64,000 nt of DNA from Deinococcus sp. KSM4-11 (GTDB taxonomy: Bacteria > Deinococcota > Deinococci > Deinococcales > Deinococcaceae), in contig NZ_SSNX01000004.1 of NCBI RefSeq assembly GCF_004801415.1, forward strand, positions 124,001 to 188,000. The letters run 5' to 3'. Positions 12,812 through 19,213 of the stretch are shown here, one piece after another; within the stretch, counting starts at the first letter, position 1, and the number at the start of each line of letters is the position of its first letter. The position numbers were made by a program, and so were the translations under genes. The notes below the pieces were generated by a model. The model made no database searches, had not been told where the DNA came from, and worked only from the letters and a program-made list of their open reading frames with translations.

Positions 12812-13800
12812 CACGTCTCGAAGACCTGTGCGTGAGGAGCGGTGGCGGCCAGGGTGGCGTACTGCTCGCCGGTGATTCGGGTGCCGTGAAGTTCGGCGGC
12901 CAGCAGCGCGGCTCCGCAGGCCGGTTCGAGCGCGCTGGCCTGCCACGTGACGTCTGGATGTCCAACCTGCACGCGCTGAACCAGGGCCGAGTGCAGCAGG
13001 GTGCTGGGATGGCGCATCACCCCGCCGGAGGTGACCAGCCGGTACCCACCCCGCAGGCCCACCTGCCGCGCCGCCGCGAGGGCGTAGTCGCCGAGCGCCT
13101 CCCCGTGCCGCACGGCGATGCGGCGGCTGGTGGAGTCGCCCGCGTCGGCCTCGTCGAGCAGGGCGCGGGCGAGCCGACCGAGGTTCGGCACGGGCGGCTG
13201 GGTGCGCCCGGTCATGCGGTGCAGCAGGGCGTCCGCGTCCGGGCAGTCGAACAGCGCGACGGCCCGCGCGCTCAGCGTGGTGGGCGGGTCGATGCCCAGG
13301 TGCGCACGGTACACGGCGCGCAGGGCCTGCCGGGCGAGATCCTCGGCGCCCTCGGGTTCCTGCCAGTACGAGGAATGCCACACCCGGCCGCCGGGCACGC
13401 GGGCGGCGGTGCCGGAACTCGTGCCGCACACCACGGCCACGCCCAGGCCGTCCTCCGACCCGGCCCGCAGCGCTCCGACGGCGTCGTTCACGATGTCCGT
13501 GCGTTCCGCCCAGCCCAGCCCCTCCACGGCGTCGCGCAGCAGGGCGAAATCCTCAGGCCAGTCCGCACCGCTCGCGCTGAGCACGGCCGCCCGGAGCGTG
13601 CGGCCCCGCAGGCCCGCCTGCCCGAAGGCCGCCTCGGCCGCCTGGATCAGGTTCTGCACGGCGTCAGGCACCGAGGTGTAGATGTTGGCCGGCCCGGCCC
13701 GGCCCCAGCCAAGGACGCGGCCCGTGGTGTCCATGAGCAGCGCGATCGTCTTCGTGTTGCCCGCATCCAGGCCCAGCACGGCGTCCACGCTGCCCGTCAC
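12811..13800 (-). CDS. BadF/BadG-type kinase, probable N-acetylglucosamine or related sugar kinase
   Basis: 329 residues from GTG 13800, overlapping the preceding gene by GTGA. ASKHA fold: phosphate-1 loop VLGLDAGNTKTIALLMD at the N-terminus, IVNDAVGALRAG, phosphate-2 region VVCGTSSGTAA and LVTSGGVM near residue 275. The BadF/BcrA ATPase family includes N-acetylglucosamine kinases; the neighbours (NagB-like deaminase, GH4 phospho-glycosidase, LacI regulator) make an amino-sugar kinase the best guess. The zinc-binding C-H-C motif of ROK kinases is absent, as expected for this family. Confidence 0.82.
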   Translation of the reverse strand: MTGSVDAVLGLDAGNTKTIALLMDTTGRVLGWGRAGPANIYTSVPDAVQNLIQAAEAAFGQAGLRGRTLRAAVLSASGADWPEDFALLRDAVEGLGWAERTDIVNDAVGALRAGSEDGLGVAVVCGTSSGTAARVPGGRVWHSSYWQEPEGAEDLARQALRAVYRAHLGIDPPTTLSARAVALFDCPDADALLHRMTGRTQPPVPNLGRLARALLDEADAGDSTSRRIAVRHGEALGDYALAAARQVGLRGGYRLVTSGGVMRHPSTLLHSALVQRVQVGHPDVTWQASALEPACGAALLAAELHGTRITGEQYATLAATAPHAQVFET

Positions 13801-14492
13801 GGTCGGGCCTCCTGATCGGCGAGCACCGTCAGGGCCGTGCGGCGCAGGTAGCTGGCCGGCACCTCGGGCGTTTCCGGGCCGTCCAGCGCGGCGCCCAGGA
13901 TGGCCCGCTTGTGCGCCCCACTGACGAGCAGCAGCGTCTCGCGCGCGCCCAGGATCACGTCCATCCCGGCTGTCACGGCCCGTGTGGGCACGTCCAGCCC
14001 ATTCCAGTAGTGGCGGTTGCTGAGCAGGCTCTCGGGCGTCAGGGCGACCTCGCGCGTGGGCGCGTCCGGGCCGCTTGGCGGTTCGTTGAAACCCAGGTGT
14101 CCGTTCGGCCCCAGGCCCAGGATCGCCACGTCGAGGCCGCCCAGCGCCTCCAGCTCGGCGGTAAAGGTGGCGGGGTCGTCCAGCGGCACGACCTTCAGGA
14201 TACGCAACGGCGTCACAAACGACGTCATCATCCAGTCCCGCAGGCGGCGCGGGTCTTCGGGGGCCAGTCCCGAATACTCGTCGAGCTGCACGGCGGTGAC
14301 CTGTGAACAGTCGAGCGTGCCCGCCTGTACCCGCGCGGCCAGCCGCCCGTACATGCCCATCGGCGTCTGCCCAGTCGCGACGAGCACCGTGAGCTCCGGC
14401 TTGAGGGCGACGCGCTGGGCCAGCCAGTCGGCGGCCACCTCCGCCAGCATCAGCGTGTCCGGCAGGGTGCGGACGGTCACGCCCGGCGTCAC
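13797..14492 (-). CDS. glucosamine-6-phosphate deaminase-type isomerase (NagB/SgaI-like)
   Basis: 231 residues from GTG 14492, overlapping the GH4 stop by GTGA; the longer ATG reading falls inside GH4. Motifs of glucosamine-6-phosphate deaminase are present: VLVATGQTPMGMYGRL (phosphate loop), VQLDEYSGL with the catalytic aspartate, and ILGLGPNGHLGFNEP. It would convert an amino-sugar 6-phosphate to fructose-6-phosphate and ammonia. It is shorter than E. coli NagB (266) and lacks the allosteric C-terminal part, as do many bacterial relatives. Confidence 0.85.
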   Translation of the reverse strand: MTPGVTVRTLPDTLMLAEVAADWLAQRVALKPELTVLVATGQTPMGMYGRLAARVQAGTLDCSQVTAVQLDEYSGLAPEDPRRLRDWMMTSFVTPLRILKVVPLDDPATFTAELEALGGLDVAILGLGPNGHLGFNEPPSGPDAPTREVALTPESLLSNRHYWNGLDVPTRAVTAGMDVILGARETLLLVSGAHKRAILGAALDGPETPEVPASYLRRTALTVLADQEARP

Positions 14493-15772
14493 CACAGCCG
14501 CTCCGGCAGCCACGCCCGGTGGGCAGCGGCCAGTTCCGCGTACAGGGTCTCGGCCAGCGGCAGCGTGCGCACCAGCGGGTTGCTGACCAGGGCCTGGATC
14601 GCCTGCCGCCGGGTGCCGTCCCACGCGGCGTTCGCGGCAAGTTGCTGGTACTCACCCAGCGCTCCGGTGAGCGCGCGGGCCGCTGGGGGTAAGCGGTGGC
14701 CCGCGACGGGCTGCACGCCACGCGCATCGACCACGCAGGGGCCTTCCACCACCAGAGAATCCGGGAAGTCCGCCAGCGCGCCCCGGTTCACCACGTTGCA
14801 CGGCCAGACCTCGGCGCGGTCGTTGAACAGGGCGTCCATCACGTCCACTGCGACCTCCAGCTCGAAGATTCCGCCGCGCGAGCGCTGGGGGTCGAGCGTT
14901 GGCGTGTCCGCCGTGAGCTGCTCGCGGTAGTGCGCCCAGTAGTCCGGCACCTCGGCCTGAATGTCCTGCGCGCGCGTGGTGGACTTGGCGCGCAGCTCGG
15001 CGACCATGTCCTGCTCGAAGTAGTAGTACTTCATGTACGACGCGGGCAGCGCGTCCATCGCCACGGCCAGCTCGATCCAGCGCCGCGCCCAGGCGTCCGG
15101 CAATTCGCCGTCCAGGCTCGCGGCCAGCAGCGGCAGCATCGGCGCCCCGTCGTAGGTGGCCTCCGCGCTCCAGCACGCGTGGTTCAGGCCGACCATAGTA
15201 GCCCGCACGAGGTGGGGGTCAAGTCCGGCGAGTTCGGCGATCTCACGCGGGAAGACGATCGGGCCCTCGCACAGCGACACCACCCGCACTGGCGAGTGGT
15301 CGGCCACCGCCTGCGCCACGATGTTCACCGGATTCGTGTAGTTGAACAGCCACGCGTCCGGGCACACGGCCTCCATGTCGGCGACCAGCCCCTGCGCCAC
15401 CTGCACGGCCCGCAGCGCCATGAAGAAGCCCCCGGCGCCCTGCGTCTCCTGGCCCACCGCGCCGTGCGAGAGGGGAATGCGCTCGTCGAGCGCGCGGGCC
15501 TCGAAGCCGCCCGGCCGGTAGCTGGACAGCACACCGTCGCAGTCCTCCAGCGCGGCGCGGCGATTCGTGGTGGCCGTGAAGGTCAGGTCAGCGCCTTGAA
15601 CCTCGGCCATGCGCCGCGCAAGCGCGCAGACCAGGTCGAGCCGACTTTGATCGACGTCGTGCAGGACGATCTCCGAGCCGGCGAAATTGGCCGCCTGCCG
15701 GAGGAATGAGGCGAGGGTACCGGGCGCCCTGGTGCTGCCGCCGCCGATGTAGGCGATCTTTACGCGGGCCAT
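14489..15772 (-). CDS. glycoside hydrolase family 4 phospho-glycosidase
   Basis: 427 residues from ATG 15772. GH4 enzymes cleave phosphorylated disaccharides by an NAD- and metal-dependent oxidation-elimination route. Visible are the Rossmann start KIAYIGGGSTRAPG, the sugar-phosphate and NAD region NYTNPVN, and the metal-binding cysteine and histidine in SLCEGP and GLNHACW. The best subgroup match is 6-phospho-beta-glucosidase. It is the first gene of a four-gene overlapping operon and lies under a LacI-type operator. The Shine-Dalgarno sequence is weak (GGAAGTG), and a 34-codon upstream ORF overlaps its start. Confidence 0.88.
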   Translation of the reverse strand: MARVKIAYIGGGSTRAPGTLASFLRQAANFAGSEIVLHDVDQSRLDLVCALARRMAEVQGADLTFTATTNRRAALEDCDGVLSSYRPGGFEARALDERIPLSHGAVGQETQGAGGFFMALRAVQVAQGLVADMEAVCPDAWLFNYTNPVNIVAQAVADHSPVRVVSLCEGPIVFPREIAELAGLDPHLVRATMVGLNHACWSAEATYDGAPMLPLLAASLDGELPDAWARRWIELAVAMDALPASYMKYYYFEQDMVAELRAKSTTRAQDIQAEVPDYWAHYREQLTADTPTLDPQRSRGGIFELEVAVDVMDALFNDRAEVWPCNVVNRGALADFPDSLVVEGPCVVDARGVQPVAGHRLPPAARALTGALGEYQQLAANAAWDGTRRQAIQALVSNPLVRTLPLAETLYAELAAAHRAWLPERLW

Positions 15773-15864
15773 GGCACTTCCGGGAGGAGAGGGGAGGGGA
15801 GCAGGACGGCGCACGCGTAGTCATAAAGGTCGGCCGTAATGAAAACGTTACTGTTCATGCTCAT
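15760..15864 (-). CDS. possible 34-residue leader ORF overlapping the GH4 start
   Basis: ATG at 15864 (or 15858), with AGGAG just upstream at 15869-15865, opens a 34-codon frame that stops at 15762-15760, twelve bases inside the GH4 gene in another frame. The operator-like AACGTT core lies within it. The ribosome site is better than that of GH4, so reading it could drive GH4 by coupling. No homology can be judged at this length; it may be chance. Confidence 0.3.
   Translation of the reverse strand: MSMNSNVFITADLYDYACAVLLPSPLLPEVPWPA
15836..15851. promoter_or_regulatory. LacI-type operator before the GH4 operon
   Basis: GTAATGAAAACGTTAC contains the AACGTT core with the central CG typical of LacI-family operators. 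The 13-base string ATGAAAACGTTAC recurs exactly at 16978-16990 before the regulator gene. Confidence 0.65.
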
Positions 15865-15923
15865 CTCCTGAACGAGGGTCTACCTGGGCGGGGGTTATGT
15901 GTGGAAATGGAGGGGTAGATTGA

Positions 15924-16925
15924 TCACGGCGGTTTCGGCGGTGGCACCCGCGCGCTTGACTCCCGCCTTACCAGTTTGGGCTCCAGCAGCACATCCGGCC
16001 CAGCCTCACCGGCAATCAGGTTCAATGCCAGTCGCGCTGCCGCCACGCCAAGGTCATATGCCGGTTGCCGCACACTCGACAGGCGGGGGTACAGCAGGGG
16101 CGCGATCAGCGAATCGTCGAAGCCCACAACCGTCACCTCGGATGGTACCCGTCGGCCCGCCTGATGCAGGGCGCGCAGCACCCCGGCGGCCATCAGGTCA
16201 CCGGCGACGAACACCGCGTCCACCTCTGTCGGGAGGGACATGCCCACCCGCAGACCCGAGTCCTCGGTGTAATCGCCGGGCGCGCGGTGCACCATGAGAC
16301 CCGCCCGCGTCATGATCTCCATGAAGCCCTGCTCGCGTTCGGCCGCTTCCCGACCCGGCGCTCCAACGAAGGCCGGATGCCGCGTTCCCCCGGCCAGCAG
16401 TTCCAGGGCGGCCAGCAGCCCTCCCTGCCTGTTGTCCAGTTCGACCCGGTGCGGTACCGCAGGATCCTCCGGAGCCACGTGCACCCAGGCCCGATTCCGA
16501 TGGCGCGGCAGCATCGTGCCCGCCCGTGAATTCACGACGATGCTGCCATCCACGGCGTGCTGAAGCAGCTGTCGCGCCGCCTGCCGCTCGACCTGCGGAT
16601 CATCCAGGCCTGACACCAGCAGCACGCTCATGCCCACATCCCGGATGGTGTCCTCGATGCCCTGCAACACCGCTCCGTACAGGGGGAATCCGCTGTTGGG
16701 AAGGATCACGCCCAGCAGATCGCTGCGGCCCAGCACCAGATGGCGACCCAGCGGACTGGGGTGGTAGCCGAGGGCCTGCGCACGCTCCAGCACCCGCTCG
16801 CGCGTCTCCTGCTGCACCGTCGAGCCAGCGTTGAAGACCCGGCTGACCGTGGCGATCGATACCCCCGCCTGCCGCGCCACCTCGCGGATCCCGGCAGTCC
16901 GGGAAGCATCTTGTGGTGGGGGCAT
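15924..16925 (-). CDS. LacI-family transcriptional regulator
   Basis: 333 residues; ATG 16925 with GGAG upstream. The N-terminal helix-turn-helix is clear (IREVARQAGVSIATVSRVFN, then the hinge region LGYHPSPLGRHL), and residues 65-325 have the periplasmic-binding-like effector domain (GVILPNSGFPLYGAVLQGI, VTVVGFDDS). It lies immediately upstream of the GH4 operon on the same strand, and matching operator-like sites lie before both. It most likely represses both units until an amino-sugar or phospho-sugar inducer binds. Confidence 0.9.
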   Translation of the reverse strand: MPPPQDASRTAGIREVARQAGVSIATVSRVFNAGSTVQQETRERVLERAQALGYHPSPLGRHLVLGRSDLLGVILPNSGFPLYGAVLQGIEDTIRDVGMSVLLVSGLDDPQVERQAARQLLQHAVDGSIVVNSRAGTMLPRHRNRAWVHVAPEDPAVPHRVELDNRQGGLLAALELLAGGTRHPAFVGAPGREAAEREQGFMEIMTRAGLMVHRAPGDYTEDSGLRVGMSLPTEVDAVFVAGDLMAAGVLRALHQAGRRVPSEVTVVGFDDSLIAPLLYPRLSSVRQPAYDLGVAAARLALNLIAGEAGPDVLLEPKLVRRESSARVPPPKPP

Positions 16926-16977
16926 ATCGACTCCTTCACATCACGGAAGAGCGCTGACCAGATCCTGGTAGGCAGGG

Positions 16978-16996
16978 ATGAAAACGTTACATGTAA
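16978..16996. promoter_or_regulatory. LacI-type operator before the regulator gene
   Basis: ATGAAAACGTTAC (16978-16990) repeats the string found before the GH4 gene. It runs into a perfect 10-bp palindrome TTACATGTAA (16987-16996). It lies 10 nt downstream of the -10 box of the regulator's promoter, a position suited to autorepression. Confidence 0.65.
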
Positions 16997-17005
16997 GCGA
17001 TAAGT

Positions 17006-17035
17006 AGACTAGGGCCTCGTCGCTCGGACTGTCAA
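17006..17035 (-). promoter_or_regulatory. promoter of the LacI-type regulator
   Basis: TTGACA (17035-17030), an 18-nt spacer and TAGTCT (17011-17006) on the minus strand, about 80 nt before the ATG at 16925 and directly upstream of the operator. Confidence 0.6.
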
Positions 17036-17246
17036 ATCGGCCAAGAATCGAAACGCCTCGCAGACAGGATATTGCAGCTGCCCGGAACAGTGCTGGGTTT
17101 CTGAAAATGCTTGTCATGCCATTTAAATTAGTCAGTCGGGCCGGCAGCTCATCTTTTGCTTACCGGGTTGCCCTTCACGCCCATCATTGGAAGGGCTGTC
17201 GCTCACGGATAGGCAGAAAGGAAAATGTGCGTGAACCATTCTAGTC

Positions 17247-17283
17247 GGAGACCCCAGAAGGCCAGTGCGGCCCTGGGGTCTCC
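17247..17283. terminator. chromosomal hairpin, probably the original tRNA-Arg terminator
   Basis: An 11-bp perfect stem (GGAGACCCCAG with CTGGGGTCTCC) encloses a second GGCC/GGCC stem. It lies 35 bp outside the left att copy, where the minus-strand tRNA-Arg transcript would have ended before the element inserted. There is no U-tract on either strand. Confidence 0.55.
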
Positions 17284-17317
17284 TCGGCGCTCGCCCGTGC
17301 TGGACGGCGTCGATGGC

Positions 17318-17362
17318 TGGCGCGCCCTGCAGGACTCGAACCTGCGACCGACCGCTTAGAAG
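17318..17362. repeat. attL: 45-bp copy of the 3' end of tRNA-Arg
   Basis: 45 bases identical to 37198-37242, corresponding to the 3' end of tRNA-Arg(TCT), from the anticodon-stem side through the T arm, the acceptor strand and CCA. The 5' half of the tRNA is missing here, so this is the displaced gene end left by integration. Confidence 0.93.
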
Positions 17363-17500
17363 TGTGGCGCTTCCTCATGCTGGCCCATCCCTGGGCATAT
17401 CCCCATGCCCCGTATCATCCGCCTGGGCCGCGTTTTTTTGCCCCATTGATCGTTTGCCCACCCGATCATCTCCCCGATTGGCCCGGCTCATCCCGTATCG

Positions 17501-17520
17501 GTTGGGCACGGGTTGGGCAC
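17501..17520 (+). repeat. left arm-type integrase sites
   Basis: GTTGGGCAC at 17501-17509 and again at 17512-17520, 11 bp apart, about one helical turn. The same nonamer occurs three times in the same orientation beside the right att site, as expected for integrase arm-binding sites. Confidence 0.65.
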
Positions 17521-17523
17521 AAA

Positions 17524-18462
17524 TCATTGGGTGGATGCCGCCCTCTTCTTTCGCGGCGTCGAAGTGCCGTTCCTGTGGCTACGCTGCCGGCACTTGTCGC
17601 TGCACTTTCGCGCATCCGCGCGGAGCGCCCTGAACCACTGGCCGCATATCTCGCATTCCACAATGGTTTCTCGCGTCCCTGCCCCATCCGTGAATCGGTG
17701 CCACATGACGCCCAGCAGATCGTCAGGCACGACGAATGCCTGCAACCGCATTTTGGAACCCTGCCCCCGTTGCCGCGGGAGAAGGGTGAGGGTCGCTCCG
17801 CTCGCGCGCATCTTCTTCTCTACGATCTTTCTGAGAAATTGCATCGCTCCGTCAAGAGCCACATTGTTACTGAATCCGAACCCAATAACTCCAACAAATT
17901 CTGTCTCACGTTTTGTAGCTATCTCGCAAAACGTAAACAAATTGTCATCTCCGAAAAGGGGGGTGATTTTTGTTTCGAATTTGTTCTCGAAGTATTCAGC
18001 CTGTGCCTTTTCATCGTCTTTAGAATATGCATTTACAATAATCTGGCATATTCTAAGCGTATAAGCTTCATTCAAAATGTTAGATATATCGTTTCCTTCG
18101 AAATAGGCGTATGCAACTGGTCTTTCATCAATAAAGATCCCGTCGCAACGGCAAGGAAGACCATAAGAGTTACAAAATCTAAGTGCACTAACAGAATCTA
18201 CTACTTTGATAAAGTCAGCAAGAACGGTTTCAGAGCTATATCCATCAAAATCGTAATAGTCGTCAGCTGTTTTGCTTGCACTAACTGGCTTTATAACTTC
18301 TACTATATTTGCGCTGTCGTAAAACGGGTTTTTGTCAAAATCTTCAATGGCCGGAGTCTTCCAGAACACGCCCTGAGAGAATGTGTAGCCGGTCTTAGCT
18401 CTCCGCTGTCTGAAGTGTCCGATTGGGAGATGCTTCGGCGTCCTTGGCATGCGCCATAGCAT
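17524..18462 (-). CDS. unknown protein with C-terminal zinc-finger motif
   Basis: 312 residues (start ATG 18462, or ATG 18450 four codons in). The gene is markedly AT-richer than the chromosome, with an acidic, aromatic-rich N-terminal two thirds that I do not recognise. The C-terminus has CEICGQWFRALRADARKCSD followed by KCRQRSHR, a C-x2-C...C-x3-C finger resembling those at the end of CGNR-like and other uncharacterised DNA- or RNA-binding proteins. A basic tail (PRKKRAAS) follows. It is the outermost gene beside attL and stands alone on the minus strand, a common position for cargo or host-interference genes; that role is inference. Confidence 0.7.
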   Translation of the reverse strand: MLWRMPRTPKHLPIGHFRQRRAKTGYTFSQGVFWKTPAIEDFDKNPFYDSANIVEVIKPVSASKTADDYYDFDGYSSETVLADFIKVVDSVSALRFCNSYGLPCRCDGIFIDERPVAYAYFEGNDISNILNEAYTLRICQIIVNAYSKDDEKAQAEYFENKFETKITPLFGDDNLFTFCEIATKRETEFVGVIGFGFSNNVALDGAMQFLRKIVEKKMRASGATLTLLPRQRGQGSKMRLQAFVVPDDLLGVMWHRFTDGAGTRETIVECEICGQWFRALRADARKCSDKCRQRSHRNGTSTPRKKRAASTQ

Positions 18463-18493
18463 GTCACACTTATGGCACCTTGTGTTATGACAT
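18453..18493. promoter_or_regulatory. overlapping inverted repeats at the left-end gene start
   Basis: GCCATA (18453-18458) pairs with TATGGC (18471-18476), and ATGTCA (18461-18466) with TGACAT (18488-18493). They overlap the start region of the gene read leftward from 18462 and face the excisionase gene. A GTGTACAC palindrome lies at 18509-18516. Possible operators. Confidence 0.35.
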
Positions 18494-18782
18494 CCCTTTC
18501 TCTACCGTGTGTACACCGCTCATCCCGGCTGGGGCGAGCACCTGAGGGGGAATGACTATGTAGTGCAAAAGCCGCCGCGCAAGGGAACGAACCGCAGAGC
18601 AACTCGTGTGCTGCGTTTACTCCAGATCAGCGGACACCGGACGGCCACCGGGCACAAAGCAAGCAATGAAAAAAGACGACGCGGGCGTGTTATCCGACCA
18701 AGAACACCACACCCGCACCGCCCACTACTTGAATGCCCCTCTCACAGAGCATTCGGACACGACCTCAGAGGAGGCCGCAGAT

Positions 18783-19028
18783 ATGACAGTAGTTCAAGAG
18801 CCGGTCAATCGCATCACCCTCAGCCCGCACGAAGCCGGGGCAGCCCTCGGCACCAATCGATCTACCCGCAAACCAGAGGAAACCGCACTGATGCTCGGCA
18901 TCGGGCGAAATTACGTCTACGAACTGATCCGCACCGGCCAGCTCCGAAGCATCCGCGTGGGCCGAAAAATCTTGATCCCACTGACGGCCATTGATGACTT
19001 CCTGAACGGTACTGGGAGCACCAAATGA
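18783..19028 (+). CDS. excisionase-family HTH DNA-binding protein
   Basis: 81 residues from ATG 18783, which has GAGGAGG eight bases upstream; an earlier ATG at 18666 lacks a site. The protein has a MerR/Xis-like winged helix: KPEETALMLGIGRNYVYELIRTGQLRSIRVGRKILIP (quoted in pieces: LGIGRNYVYELIRTG, IRVGRKILIP), ending AIDDFLNG. This matches the excisionase/AlpA-type domain, which bends DNA for excision or switches on satellite genes. It opens a chain of overlapping genes leading into the primase-helicase. Confidence 0.82.
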   Translation: MTVVQEPVNRITLSPHEAGAALGTNRSTRKPEETALMLGIGRNYVYELIRTGQLRSIRVGRKILIPLTAIDDFLNGTGSTK

Positions 19029-19213
19029 AAGCGCCGCATCACGGGCATGATGCGAGCGCGGGCAACGGGCAGAACACTGGAAGACTAACAGATCTGTACA
19101 CGCTTGCCGTACTGGACGCCCAGCGTCCCGGCAACATTGGCGCGGGCCTGAAGGTGCTGGACATGCTCATGGCTCGCCCCGGCTTCCGTGCGCCCTTTGG
19201 GGGCCAAGCATGA
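19025..19213 (+). CDS. small protein in the replication operon
   Basis: 62 residues. Its ATG overlaps the excisionase stop (ATGA at 19025-19028) and its own stop overlaps the primase start (ATGA at 19210-19213), so it is firmly in the operon. The N-terminus is His/Gly-rich and the rest reads LTDLYTLAVLDAQRPGNIG followed by LKVLDMLMARPGF. No family recognised. Confidence 0.65.
   Translation: MKAPHHGHDASAGNGQNTGRLTDLYTLAVLDAQRPGNIGAGLKVLDMLMARPGFRAPFGGQA

Noticed and set aside
17318..17362. A second functional tRNA-Arg
   Set aside because: Only the 3' part is present; there is no 5' acceptor strand or D arm upstream of it on the minus strand.
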